A stretch of DNA of 56,724 nucleotides from NCBI GenBank assembly GCA_035517655.1, contig DATIYJ010000021.1, positions 1 to 56,724 of the forward strand, written 5' to 3'. The notes under the pieces were generated by a model. That model had not been told where the DNA came from. It did no database searches and was given only the letters and a program-made list of their open reading frames with translations. Source of the DNA: Nitrospiria bacterium. GTDB lineage: Bacteria > Nitrospirota > Nitrospiria > JACQBZ01. A program made the position numbers and the translations under genes. Below are positions 40,028 through 47,853 of the stretch, piece by piece; positions within the stretch are counted from its first letter, which is position 1, and every line of letters starts with the position of its first letter.

Positions 40028-41470
40028 TCAGGCCGTCACGCCCACGGTGACTTTGCGGAAGCGGGCGGGCGCGGCGCCGTGGGACATCTCGGCCGTCTGG
40101 CCCGGCTGGCCCTTTCCGCAGTTCACGACGCCCCAGAGCGTCCAGTGGTCGCCGTCGCAGACGGCGTCGCAGGAGCCCCAGAACTCCGGCGTGATCCCCT
40201 GGTAGGTGCAGTTCTTGAGCATCGCGCCGCGCCGGCCTTTCCTGATTTCCCAGCCGATCTCGCAGCCGAACTGGAAATTATACCGCATCTGGTCGATCGA
40301 CCAGCTTTTGTTCGTGCACATGAAAATGCCGTCCTTCGTATCCGCGATCAGCTCGTCCAGCGTCCGGTCGCCCGGCATCAGGCTTAAGTTCGTGATCCTG
40401 ATCATCGGAAGCGAGGCCCAGCTGTCGGCGCGGCCGCAGCCGCGGCTGGGCTCCCGGATCACCGGCGCGAATTCGCGGTTGGTGTGGTAGCCCACGAAAA
40501 TTCCGTTTTGAACGATGGGCCAGCGCTGCGCCCGGACGCCGTCGTCGTCGTAGCCGAAAGTCGAAAGCCCGCCCGGCACGGTCGAGTCGGCCATCAGGGT
40601 CACCCGCTCCGAGCCGTAGCGGAACTTTTTGTACTTCTCCATTGTCAGAAAGCTCCGGCCGGCGTAATTCTCCTCCAGGCCCAGGACGCGATCCAGCTCC
40701 GAGGGATGGCCCATCGATTCATGGATCTGGAGGGCGAGCTGCGTCCCGTCCAGGATCAGGTCTTTTTTGCCCGGGGGACACGGCTTCGCGGTCAGCAGCG
40801 CCACGGCCTCTTCGCGGGTTTTCTCGGCGTTCTCGATCAACGCGAGCCCCCGGACCAGCTCGTAGCCCATTCCCATGTACTGCCCGCCGAAGCTCATCGG
40901 GTAGGAGCGTTTCTGGACCTCGCCGTTCTCCACGGCGGTCGCGGCGTAGCCCGCGCCGGTGCGGGTCAGGGTCTGGTCGACGAAGGTCCCTTCGCTCGTC
41001 GCGAGCCATTGCCGCTCCCGGACGCATCCCATCGTCGACTCGGCGACCTTGATGCGGCGGTCCTTCCGGAGGATCTCATCGATGCGAAACAGCAGGTCCA
41101 GTTTCTCGCTCACCGGCACCTTGAACGGATCGATCACGAGCGGCGTCTGCCACGCGGTGTCCACGACGTCCTCTTTCGAGAGGCGGACGTTTCCCTTTTT
41201 AAGCTTCGCGCTCGCCTTCGCGATCCGGCAGGCCAACACCGCGGTCTTTCGAATGTCCTCCTTGGCCAGCGAGGGGCCGGCCGCAAAGCCCCACGCGCCG
41301 TCCGCGATCACCCGCACGCCGAGCCCGAGCGACTCGTCCTGGCGCATCTCGCCCAGCTCCCCGTTCCGGACCGTCAAATCTTCGACCGTCGTTTGTAGGA
41401 TCCGCACGTCGGCGTACGATGCCCCGTGGCGTTTCGCGGTGTTTAAAGCAATCGCGGTTAAATCGCGCAT
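40028..41470 (-). CDS. tldD: TldD-type metalloprotease subunit
   Basis: TldD is the zinc-bearing half of the TldD/TldE peptidase, which digests unfolded peptides that thread into its chamber and matures some peptide antibiotics. The 480-residue protein has the metal motif HESMGHPSELDR (His-Glu-x-x-x-His), the third ligand Cys near the end (VVNCGKGQPGQ), and family segments such as CTNKSWSIDQMRYNFQFGCEIGW. It follows the PmbA/TldE partner in the same operon; a 53-base structured repeat lies in the 94-base gap between them. Confidence 0.93.
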   Translation of the reverse strand: MRDLTAIALNTAKRHGASYADVRILQTTVEDLTVRNGELGEMRQDESLGLGVRVIADGAWGFAAGPSLAKEDIRKTAVLACRIAKASAKLKKGNVRLSKEDVVDTAWQTPLVIDPFKVPVSEKLDLLFRIDEILRKDRRIKVAESTMGCVRERQWLATSEGTFVDQTLTRTGAGYAATAVENGEVQKRSYPMSFGGQYMGMGYELVRGLALIENAEKTREEAVALLTAKPCPPGKKDLILDGTQLALQIHESMGHPSELDRVLGLEENYAGRSFLTMEKYKKFRYGSERVTLMADSTVPGGLSTFGYDDDGVRAQRWPIVQNGIFVGYHTNREFAPVIREPSRGCGRADSWASLPMIRITNLSLMPGDRTLDELIADTKDGIFMCTNKSWSIDQMRYNFQFGCEIGWEIRKGRRGAMLKNCTYQGITPEFWGSCDAVCDGDHWTLWGVVNCGKGQPGQTAEMSHGAAPARFRKVTVGVTA

Positions 41471-41491
41471 GGATCTATCTCCTCATCCGTT

Positions 41492-41544
41492 GCATAAACG
41501 GGTCCTGTCCTTCGGCAGCCCCGCCTTCGGCCACCCGTTTATGC
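41492..41544. repeat. Family-2 structured repeat, short copy B
   Basis: Perfect 12-base outer arms GCATAAACGGGT and ACCCGTTTATGC enclose CCTGTCCTTCGGCAGCCCC and GCCTTCGGCC directly, without the 90-base insert of copies A and C. It lies in the pmbA-tldD intercistronic space, so it is transcribed with the operon. Confidence 0.85.
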
Positions 41545-41564
41545 GTCGGGATACAGAACATCTT

Positions 41565-42902
41565 TCAAAACCTCGTCCCGCTCGAAAAATTGAACCCCCG
41601 GATCTTCACCGCCGGGCAGACGATCCCCCCGCCCCAGAAGGCGTGGGCGTAGGCCGTTTCGCGGCCCAGCGCCTCGACCCGGTTGAAGGCCCCGACGACG
41701 CTCTCGGTGAAGCGGAAATTTTTCACGGGATGCCTGACCTTTCCCTTCTCGACCAGGAAGACGCCGTCCCGGGTCATGCCTGTGATCGTCAACGTGACCG
41801 GGTCGAGAATGTTGGTGTAATGGAAATGGGTGATCAGCAGACCGCGGTCGGTCGACGCGACCATTTCGTCGACCGAGGAATTTCCGCCCTCCAGCATCAG
41901 ATTGAGCGGCATCGGGCCGTTGGTATTGGGCTGCGGCAGGGCGTGGCCGGTCGAGGACGTTCCGGCCTCCTTCGCCGTTTTCCGGTCGTGCACGACCGCC
42001 TTCGCCACGCCCCGGTCTACAAGAACGACGCGGCGGCGCGGCATGCCCTCGTAATCGAAATTCAGGCCGAGCGTCCGGGGATTGTAGACGTCGTCCACGA
42101 TCACGACCTTCTCGCTCAAGATCTTCCGGCCCAGCCTGCCCGACACGAAGCTGCGGCCTTCGAGATACGGCAGCGCGCCGAACCCTTCCCAGGCCATGAA
42201 GAGCAGAAGCTCCGCGACGGCGGCCGGCTCCAGGATCACGTCGTAGGCCCCCGGCGGCAGGACCCTGGGACCGCGGCCCGCCAGGGCCTTCTCGATGGCG
42301 ACGGACGTCAGGGCCTCGGGGTGAACGGCGCGGATGTTCGGGTGGGTCGCGTCCGCCCAGCCGGAACTGTCGCGGGCCATCACCGTCACGCTGAAGCTGG
42401 CCGAGGTGTAGGCGTTGTACGCGAAGAGGCCGTTCGAATTCGCCAGGCCCGTCGCCTGCATTCCGTGCGAGAAGATCCCGGCCGCCGTCGTCTTTTTCTT
42501 CCGACAGGCCGCCACGGCGCGGCGGATGCAATCCACCTTTTCATCCGGCGTGACGGCCATCGTCTCCGGGACGGCATGGGAGAGCGGCCGGTAGGTCTGC
42601 GGCCCGGGGAAAGACAAGAGCGCGGGATCTTCCGGCTGGACCGACGCGATTTGAACGGCCTTCCGAAGCGTCCGCTCCAGGGTGGCGCGGTCGAAGCGGT
42701 TGCAGCTCGCCCGTCCCTGGCGCCTCCCCTTTTGAACGCGGATCACGGCCTCGGCGTTTCCGGTCTCGATGTGCTGCGAGACGATGTTGTTCCCGAAGCG
42801 GGTGAGGCCTTCCTGCTGCGCCGCGAGCAAGACCTCCACGGCCGTTCCGTCGGCCAGCGCCGTCACCTGTTTTACGATGTCGCGAAAGCGGGATTCGTTC
42901 AT
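41565..42902 (-). CDS. pmbA: PmbA/TldE-type partner subunit
   Basis: A 445-residue protein homologous to TldD but without the HExxxH motif, as expected for PmbA/TldE, which forms the heterodimer and lacks zinc. Recognisable segments are EGLTRFGNNIVSQHI at the N-terminus, the central VILEPAAVAELLLFMAWEGFGAL, SEKVVIVDDVYNPRTLG and the C-terminal GREVAY-like GRETAYAHAFWGG. With TldD it makes the peptidase chamber. It starts six bases after the cytochrome b gene, so cytochrome b-pmbA-tldD form one transcription unit, although a functional link with the cytochrome is not obvious. Confidence 0.9.
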   Translation of the reverse strand: MNESRFRDIVKQVTALADGTAVEVLLAAQQEGLTRFGNNIVSQHIETGNAEAVIRVQKGRRQGRASCNRFDRATLERTLRKAVQIASVQPEDPALLSFPGPQTYRPLSHAVPETMAVTPDEKVDCIRRAVAACRKKKTTAAGIFSHGMQATGLANSNGLFAYNAYTSASFSVTVMARDSSGWADATHPNIRAVHPEALTSVAIEKALAGRGPRVLPPGAYDVILEPAAVAELLLFMAWEGFGALPYLEGRSFVSGRLGRKILSEKVVIVDDVYNPRTLGLNFDYEGMPRRRVVLVDRGVAKAVVHDRKTAKEAGTSSTGHALPQPNTNGPMPLNLMLEGGNSSVDEMVASTDRGLLITHFHYTNILDPVTLTITGMTRDGVFLVEKGKVRHPVKNFRFTESVVGAFNRVEALGRETAYAHAFWGGGIVCPAVKIRGFNFSSGTRF

Positions 42903-42908
42903 GATCGG

Positions 42909-44120
42909 TCAGCGCGCGTGTTGGTCGGGGTCATGGCCGGGGTGGTCTTCGTGAGGCTCGTCATGGTGCTCTCCCGGTGGGACGGCTTCGTCGTGGGTCT
43001 GCCCGCCGGGCGGCATTTCGTCCATCTGCATGCCGGGCATCCATTCCATGTTTTCCTCGTGGCCGTGGTGATGGCCGTGATGAACCTGTTTGGGGGCCAG
43101 CCAGGCATAAACGGTCAGGCTCAAAAGAACGAGCGCGGTCGCGGCCCCCAGCGCCAGCACCCCCTTGCGGTCCTTCGGATCGCGGCTCGCGCCCCGATCG
43201 AGCAGCGGCACGATGAGGATGAGCAGGAACAAAACGATCGTGCTGTACAGGATCCCGGCCATGCCCAAAAAATTTTCGGCGCCGTACTGCCAGAGATAGA
43301 TCCAGGGCGGCTTGACGCCGGTCTCTACGGAGGAGGCCTCGGGCTGCAAGGGGGCGGAAACGAGCGCCGCGAGGATCGCGACAAGGCCGTAGAAAACGAG
43401 GCTGAACCGGATGATCCCGAACAGATGTTCGGAAAACGTCCCGCTCAACTCGGACTGCGGGACTTCGGGCAGTTTGGAATGCGGCCCGCGGGGAAGCGGC
43501 GAGATGTTGAAGACATGAATCAGATAAAAATGGCCGACGATCAAAAAGACCAAAAGCAGCGGGGCCAGCGAGACGTGAAAACTGTACATCCGCGCGCTCA
43601 TCGAGACGCTCTTCGTCAGGCCCTCCCCCAGCAGGCCTCCGAGGGGACCCAGAAGACCCACGACGAACTGATAGTGCTCCAGGGCCTCGGACCCTTCCTG
43701 GTCCCACTTGATGACCGTCCCCGAAAAGTACGAAAGCATCGTCGCGGTAAAAAACAGCCCGACGCCGAAATACCAGGTCAGGGCGCGCGGGGCTTTGTAG
43801 GACCCGCTGTAAAATACCCGGAGGAGATGCGCGCACATCGATAGGATCACGGCCTGCGCCGTCCAGTAATGGAAGGAACGGAGCCACCGGCCGCCGGCGA
43901 CCTGCTCCGCGATATAATGGACGCTGCGGTTGGCCTGGTCCGGCTGGGGATTGAAGAATTGGGTCAGGATCAGGCCGGTGAGAAACAGGAGGGCAAAGCC
44001 CGTCAGCGTGATTCCGCCGAGGCAATAGCCGAGATTCTTGGCGTGGGCCGGGACCGGAAAAGAAAGGCGGCTCAGGCGGGTCCATTGATCCAGTCGATTC
44101 CAGAGACTGCCGTTCGACAT
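42909..44120 (-). CDS. Cytochrome b of a bc-type complex with His/Met-rich tail
   Basis: A 403-residue membrane cytochrome. Four haem-binding His pairs fit the b6 pattern: His84/His98 (13 residues apart) and His182/His197 (14 apart). About eight helices, including the subunit IV-like part, are fused in one chain. The Qo-site PEWY motif is not seen; the equivalent position reads KPPWIYLW. After the last helix (to about residue 345) comes a ~57-residue tail with 13 His and five Met (HHGHHHGH, MEWMPGMQMDEM, then HHDEPHEDH). No Rieske protein or cytochrome c gene is adjacent. A good promoter and GAGG ribosome site precede it. Confidence 0.9.
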   Translation of the reverse strand: MSNGSLWNRLDQWTRLSRLSFPVPAHAKNLGYCLGGITLTGFALLFLTGLILTQFFNPQPDQANRSVHYIAEQVAGGRWLRSFHYWTAQAVILSMCAHLLRVFYSGSYKAPRALTWYFGVGLFFTATMLSYFSGTVIKWDQEGSEALEHYQFVVGLLGPLGGLLGEGLTKSVSMSARMYSFHVSLAPLLLVFLIVGHFYLIHVFNISPLPRGPHSKLPEVPQSELSGTFSEHLFGIIRFSLVFYGLVAILAALVSAPLQPEASSVETGVKPPWIYLWQYGAENFLGMAGILYSTIVLFLLILIVPLLDRGASRDPKDRKGVLALGAATALVLLSLTVYAWLAPKQVHHGHHHGHEENMEWMPGMQMDEMPPGGQTHDEAVPPGEHHDEPHEDHPGHDPDQHAR

Positions 44121-44159
44121 GCGACCTCGAATCGATTGTGCGGCGGAACAAGAATGTCG

Positions 44160-44188
44160 ATTCTACTCGAACGAAGAGTGTTTGTCAA
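44160..44188 (-). promoter_or_regulatory. Promoter of cytochrome b-pmbA-tldD
   Basis: Minus-strand -35 TTGACA (44188-44183) and -10 TAGAAT (44165-44160), spacing 17; start near 44153, 33 bases before the ATG. Confidence 0.75.
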
Positions 44189-44198
44189 AGTAGTTACT

Positions 44199-44275
44199 CA
44201 GCGAGCGAAGGTCGCGAGAGGGGGAGGCTCCATTCCGCCTTCGGCGGATGGAGGGGGCGACGCGAGCCCCTACAA
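44199..44275. repeat. Family-1 dispersed intergenic repeat
   Basis: Blocks CAGCGAGCGAAGG, GGGGGAGGCTCC, a hairpin CCGCC-TTC-GGCGG flanked by CTCCAT and TGGAG, and GGGGGCGACGCGAGCCCCTACAAA. Same order as the copies at 6075 and 12249. It lies between the cytochrome b promoter and the end of the SUMF1-type gene. Confidence 0.8.
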
Positions 44276-44297
44276 ACGGTCGATCATTTGTCAAAAC

Positions 44298-45146
44298 TCA
44301 AGCGCTCTTGGCGCATCGGAAACCGAGATCCCCGAAACTGAAGACGGGGTCGAAATAAAGACGGTAGGAGGCCCTGGCTTCGTGCGCGGTGATCTCCCGC
44401 GCCTCGTCCTCCCGCTGATGGCCGAAACTCCGGGCCCAGGATTTTCCACGGATGACCTTGAAGCGCCGGCCGTATTTATCGGACGGAACCGCGTTTCCCG
44501 GATACGGCTGGTACCAGTCCTCGGTCCATTCCCAGACGTTGCCCTCCAGATCCAGGACCTTGTAGAAGCTCGCGCCCTGCGGATAGGACCCGACCGGCCG
44601 CAGTCCGTCCGAGAGCAGATTGGCCTTGCCGGCATCGAATTCGTTCCCCCAGGGATAGCGAAGACCCTCCGGCCCGCGGGCGGCCTTTTCCCACTCGGCC
44701 TCGGTGGGAAGCCGTTTTCCGGCCCAGGCACAATAGGCCGCGGCCTGATACCAGGTCACGTCCGTCACGGGATAGCGATCCCGGCCCGGGGGGTACGCAT
44801 CGGCCTCCCAGGACGCGGGGGACTGCGCGCGCCGCGCGCGGATGTAGGCCGCGAAATCCCGGTTGGTCGCCTCGTAGCGGTCGAGAAAAAAACCGGGCAG
44901 GTTCACGGTGCGGGCCGGGGCCTCATCCTGAAACCAGGGCTTGATCAAGCCCAGATCCACGCTCCGGCCCTGAAGATCTTTTTCATCGCTTCCCATCGTG
45001 AAGGGGCCGGGAGGAATCCAGACCATCCCGGGGGGCGGCGACGAACAGGCGAACGCGCCCGCGCAGACTCCCAGAAAGACTCCGAGGAGGATCCAAAACC
45101 GAACGGTTTTATTTGGACGGGCCGGATGCCGTTGCGATTTCATCAT
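44298..45146 (-). CDS. SUMF1/FGE-sulfatase-domain lipoprotein
   Basis: A ~282-residue protein. A membrane-spanning signal (VRFWILLGVFLGVCAGAFAC) ends in a lipobox-like Cys followed by SSPPP, so it is probably a lipoprotein. The SUMF1 domain begins GMVWIPPGPFTMGSDEKD and includes FFLDRYEATNRDFAAYI, KRLPTEAEWEKAARG, GNVWEWTEDWY and LGFRCAKSA. The Cys pair of true formylglycine-generating enzymes is missing (RASYRLYFDP in its place), so it should not mature sulfatases; many such proteins bind ligands. The ATG at 45164 overlaps the -10 box, so I start at 45146. Confidence 0.85.
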   Translation of the reverse strand: MMKSQRHPARPNKTVRFWILLGVFLGVCAGAFACSSPPPGMVWIPPGPFTMGSDEKDLQGRSVDLGLIKPWFQDEAPARTVNLPGFFLDRYEATNRDFAAYIRARRAQSPASWEADAYPPGRDRYPVTDVTWYQAAAYCAWAGKRLPTEAEWEKAARGPEGLRYPWGNEFDAGKANLLSDGLRPVGSYPQGASFYKVLDLEGNVWEWTEDWYQPYPGNAVPSDKYGRRFKVIRGKSWARSFGHQREDEAREITAHEARASYRLYFDPVFSFGDLGFRCAKSA

Positions 45147-45162
45147 GACGCTCGCGTCACGC

Positions 45163-45192
45163 ATGATAACAATTCCCTTCGCGAAAAATCAA
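45163..45192 (-). promoter_or_regulatory. Promoter of the SUMF1-type lipoprotein gene
   Basis: Minus-strand -35 TTGATT (45192-45187) and -10 TATCAT (45168-45163), spacing 18. Its position rules out the ATG at 45164 as start codon. The 383-base gap 45147-45529 contains this promoter, the long repeat copy C and the rarA upstream region. Confidence 0.6.
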
Positions 45193-45286
45193 CGCGGGCG
45201 ATCCCCGCCCCGAGCGCCGAGGCAGGCCGGAGCTGCCATCGATAAGCGGCCATGATCAAACACACACGACAGACTTAGAGTGACAT

Positions 45287-45424
45287 CCGGCGGGTGGCCG
45301 AAGGCGGGCGCCCCATCCGCCCGCAACGGACAGGCCAAGGAGTTTTTCGTGTGGTTCCCCTGCGAATCCCGGGAAGATGCGGAGTGAGGACGGATGGGGC
45401 TGCCGCAGGACAGGACCCGCCGGG
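45287..45424. repeat. Family-2 structured repeat, long copy C (inverted)
   Basis: Read on the minus strand: outer arms CCGGCGGGT and ACCCGCCGG, CCTGTCCTGCGGCAGCCCC next to the first arm and GCCTTCGGCC next to the second. The insert is ~90 bases. Within the insert CCCCATCCG and CGGATGGGG form a second, nested 9-bp inverted repeat. The length (138) is the same as copy A within one base. Confidence 0.82.
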
Positions 45425-45529
45425 TGTGAGTCGATGTAAGCAGTCATGGGTACAACCCCACGGTGCCGCCCCTGCGCGCTGCTCAGCCGGCGTTGCAAAA
45501 TCGCAGGGGATGTGCGATTCTATTTCGTC

Positions 45530-46873
45530 ATGGATCTGTTTGAAACAAAAGAACCCCAAGGTCCCCCGCCGCCGCTGGCCGAGCGGATGCGGCCGGGAAC
45601 GCTCAACGAGTTCGTCGGACAGGAGCATCTCGTCGGGCCGGGCCATTTCCTATCGACCGTTCTGCGATCGGACCATCCCCCCTCGATCATTTTTTGGGGC
45701 CCGCCCGGCTCCGGCAAGACCACCCTCGCGCGGATCATCGCGCGGGCCACGCAGTGCCGCTTCGTCTTTTTCTCGGCCGTGCTGGCCGGCGTGAAAGAGG
45801 TCCGCGAGATCGTGGCCGAGGCCAAGGTCCGGAAAAAAACGGAGGGGAAGCGGACGATCCTTTTCGTGGACGAGATCCACCGCTTCAACCGGAGCCAGCA
45901 GGACGCGTTTCTCCCCCACGTGGAGGACGGGACGATCATACTGATGGGCGCGACGACCGAGAACCCGAGTTTCGAAGTCAACGCCCCTTTGCTCTCCCGC
46001 TGCCGCGTCCTGGTTTTAAAATCGCTCGAGCCGGATCATATCGTCCGCGTCCTCCGACAGGCCCTCACCGATCCGGAGCGGGGCCTGGGCAAGATGGCGA
46101 TCGACGCGGCGCCGGAACTTTTGGAAGAGATGGCCGACTGGTCGGAGGGGGACGCGCGACGGGCCTTGAACCTTCTCGAGGCGGCCGTCGCGTTGTGTCC
46201 GGAGAAGGACGGGAAACGGCATCTGACCGAGAAAGAGGTCCGGGAGGCGGCCCAGACCCGTCTGTTGCTGTTCGACAAAAGCCGCGAGGAGCATTACAAC
46301 GTCATCTCGGCCTTCATCAAGAGCATGCGCGGAAGCGATCCGGACGCCGCGGTCTACTGGCTGGCCCGGATGCTCGAGGCCGGGGAAGACCCCCTTTTCA
46401 TTGCACGACGGATGGTCATCTTCGCCTCGGAAGACGTCGGCAACGCCGATCCGCAGGCGCTTCCGATCGCCGTCGCCGCGCTCCAGGCCTTTCACGCCGT
46501 CGGCCTGCCCGAGGGCTGGATTCCCTTGAGTCAGGCCGCGACCTATCTGGCCTCGGCGCCGAAGAGCAACGCGAGCTACACGGCGTATAAGAAAGCGGCG
46601 AGGGCTTCCAGGGATCACGGCAGCCTCCCCGTCCCGCTGCACCTTCGCAACGCCCCGACGCGCCTGATGGAAACGCTCGGCTACGGCAAGGGCTATCAAT
46701 ACCCGCACGACCTCCCGGATCAGCTCGCGGCGCAGGATTATCTGCCGGAGGCCCTGCGGAAAGAACGGTACTACGAGCCCAAGGAGGTCGGACACGAAAA
46801 AGAAATCCGAAAGCGCCTCGACGAAATCCGCGAGCAAAGGAAAAAAATCCGCAAAGAAGCCGGGGAAGAATAA
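45530..46873 (+). CDS. rarA: Replication-associated recombination protein RarA (MgsA)
   Basis: A 447-residue AAA+ ATPase related to clamp loaders and WRNIP1, acting at stalled replication forks. Walker A is GPPGSGKTT, Walker [15 protein letters not shown], sensor 1 [23 protein letters not shown] is sensor 2. The C-terminal part has the tetramerisation region ([27 protein letters not shown]) and the characteristic [12 protein letters not shown]. The ATG at 45530 is the family start (MDLFETKEP); the 28 upstream in-frame residues are not conserved. A TTCTAT lies six bases before the ATG with TTGCAA further upstream, a possible weak leaderless promoter. Confidence 0.94.
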   Translation: MDLFETKEPQGPPPPLAERMRPGTLNEFVGQEHLVGPGHFLSTVLRSDHPPSIIFWGPPGSGKTTLARIIARATQCRFVFFSAVLAGVKEVREIVAEAKVRKKTEGKRTILFVDEIHRFNRSQQDAFLPHVEDGTIILMGATTENPSFEVNAPLLSRCRVLVLKSLEPDHIVRVLRQALTDPERGLGKMAIDAAPELLEEMADWSEGDARRALNLLEAAVALCPEKDGKRHLTEKEVREAAQTRLLLFDKSREEHYNVISAFIKSMRGSDPDAAVYWLARMLEAGEDPLFIARRMVIFASEDVGNADPQALPIAVAALQAFHAVGLPEGWIPLSQAATYLASAPKSNASYTAYKKAARASRDHGSLPVPLHLRNAPTRLMETLGYGKGYQYPHDLPDQLAAQDYLPEALRKERYYEPKEVGHEKEIRKRLDEIREQRKKIRKEAGEE

Positions 46874-46988
46874 GTCCTCCGACCGCTGGCTCGAGATCGG
46901 CGTCGAGTGCGGCGCCGACGCAGGCGACGCCGTCGCCGAGCGGCTCGGGCCCTACGGCGAGGGCGGGGCTGCGGTCGAGTCGCGCCCG

Positions 46989-47783
46989 GTGGGGAAGGCC
47001 CGGCTTTCCGACGAGCCGGTTTCCGCTTTGGTTTGGGTCAGGATCTATCTTCCCGCGGCCGTTTGGAAGCGCAAGCGGCCCCGCATCGAGCGAGCGCTGC
47101 GGGAGCTCCGCAAGGAATATTCCCTCTCAAAGATCCGGACGCGCGCCTTGGGCCCGGAGGACTGGGCCGAGCAATGGAAGAAGGGCTACCAAACCCGGAA
47201 GGTCGGCCGACGGACGGTGATCGTGCCGTCCTGGAAAAGGTATCGTCCGAAACGAAATGAAATCGCGGTGACGATGGACCCGGGCATGGCCTTCGGGAGC
47301 GGGCTTCATCCCACGACGCGGCTCTGTCTCATCGCGCTGGAAAAATATCTCAGGACCGGCGACCGGGTCCTGGATGTCGGCACCGGTTCCGGGATCCTCG
47401 CGATCGCGGCCGCGAAGCTTTGCGCCGGCTCCGTCGACGCGCTGGACATCGAACCCGCCGCAATCGACGCGGCCAAGCGCAATGCAACCGAAAACGGCGT
47501 CGCCAAAAGCGTCAAGCTTTATCTTGGAACATTGAAGGAGCTCGGCGCGACGATCCGGCCGGCCGGCCTCGTCCTGGTCAACATCTTGGCCTACGCGATC
47601 ATCCGCATGCTGCCGGAACTGAAGTCCAAGCTCCGGCCGGGCGGGCTTCTCATCACCGGCGGGATTCTGGCCGAGTTCCGTCCCGATGTTGAAGCCGCGT
47701 TGAGGCGGGAAGGCTTCGAAGTGATCGAAGCGCTTCAGGAAGAAGACTGGGTCACGCTCGTCGCGCGAAGGGGTGCTTCATGA
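46989..47783 (+). CDS. prmA: Ribosomal protein L11 methyltransferase PrmA, start unresolved
   Basis: PrmA trimethylates ribosomal protein L11. GSGLHPTTRLCL (L11 recognition/active loop), the SAM site DVGTGSGILAIAAAKL and LVNILAYAII (catalytic-like NIL) are present. The GTG at 46989 would give 264 residues, but family-like sequence continues upstream in the same frame to about 46863 (SDRWLEIGVECGAD..AERLGPYGEGGAAVESRP), matching the PrmA N-terminal domain. Between there and the previous stop in this frame there is no ATG, GTG or TTG. Either a rare start codon, a sequencing error, or slippage at the A7 run 46841-46847 in the end of rarA is involved. Confidence 0.85.
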   Translation: MGKARLSDEPVSALVWVRIYLPAAVWKRKRPRIERALRELRKEYSLSKIRTRALGPEDWAEQWKKGYQTRKVGRRTVIVPSWKRYRPKRNEIAVTMDPGMAFGSGLHPTTRLCLIALEKYLRTGDRVLDVGTGSGILAIAAAKLCAGSVDALDIEPAAIDAAKRNATENGVAKSVKLYLGTLKELGATIRPAGLVLVNILAYAIIRMLPELKSKLRPGGLLITGGILAEFRPDVEAALRREGFEVIEALQEEDWVTLVARRGAS

Positions 47784-47853
47784 TAATGACGGCGTCTCGG
47801 TCTGTACATTCCCCCGAGAGCCCCGGCCAGGCCCCTCGTCATCTTGCGTCGGA

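Noticed and set aside
41492-41544. Integron attC site
   Set aside because: The repeat has paired arms like attC, but lacks the GTTRRRY/RYYYAAC core sites, and there is no integrase or cassette array.
40959-43844. A 961-codon open frame on the plus strand
   Set aside because: It is antisense to pmbA, tldD and cytochrome b, has no domain pattern and is rich in Arg/Gly/His as expected from the complement of GC-rich genes.
45530-47783. A functional RarA-PrmA fusion protein
   Set aside because: The two functions are unrelated; the A7 run more likely points to a start-codon problem or a sequencing error, so it is reported only as an anomaly.
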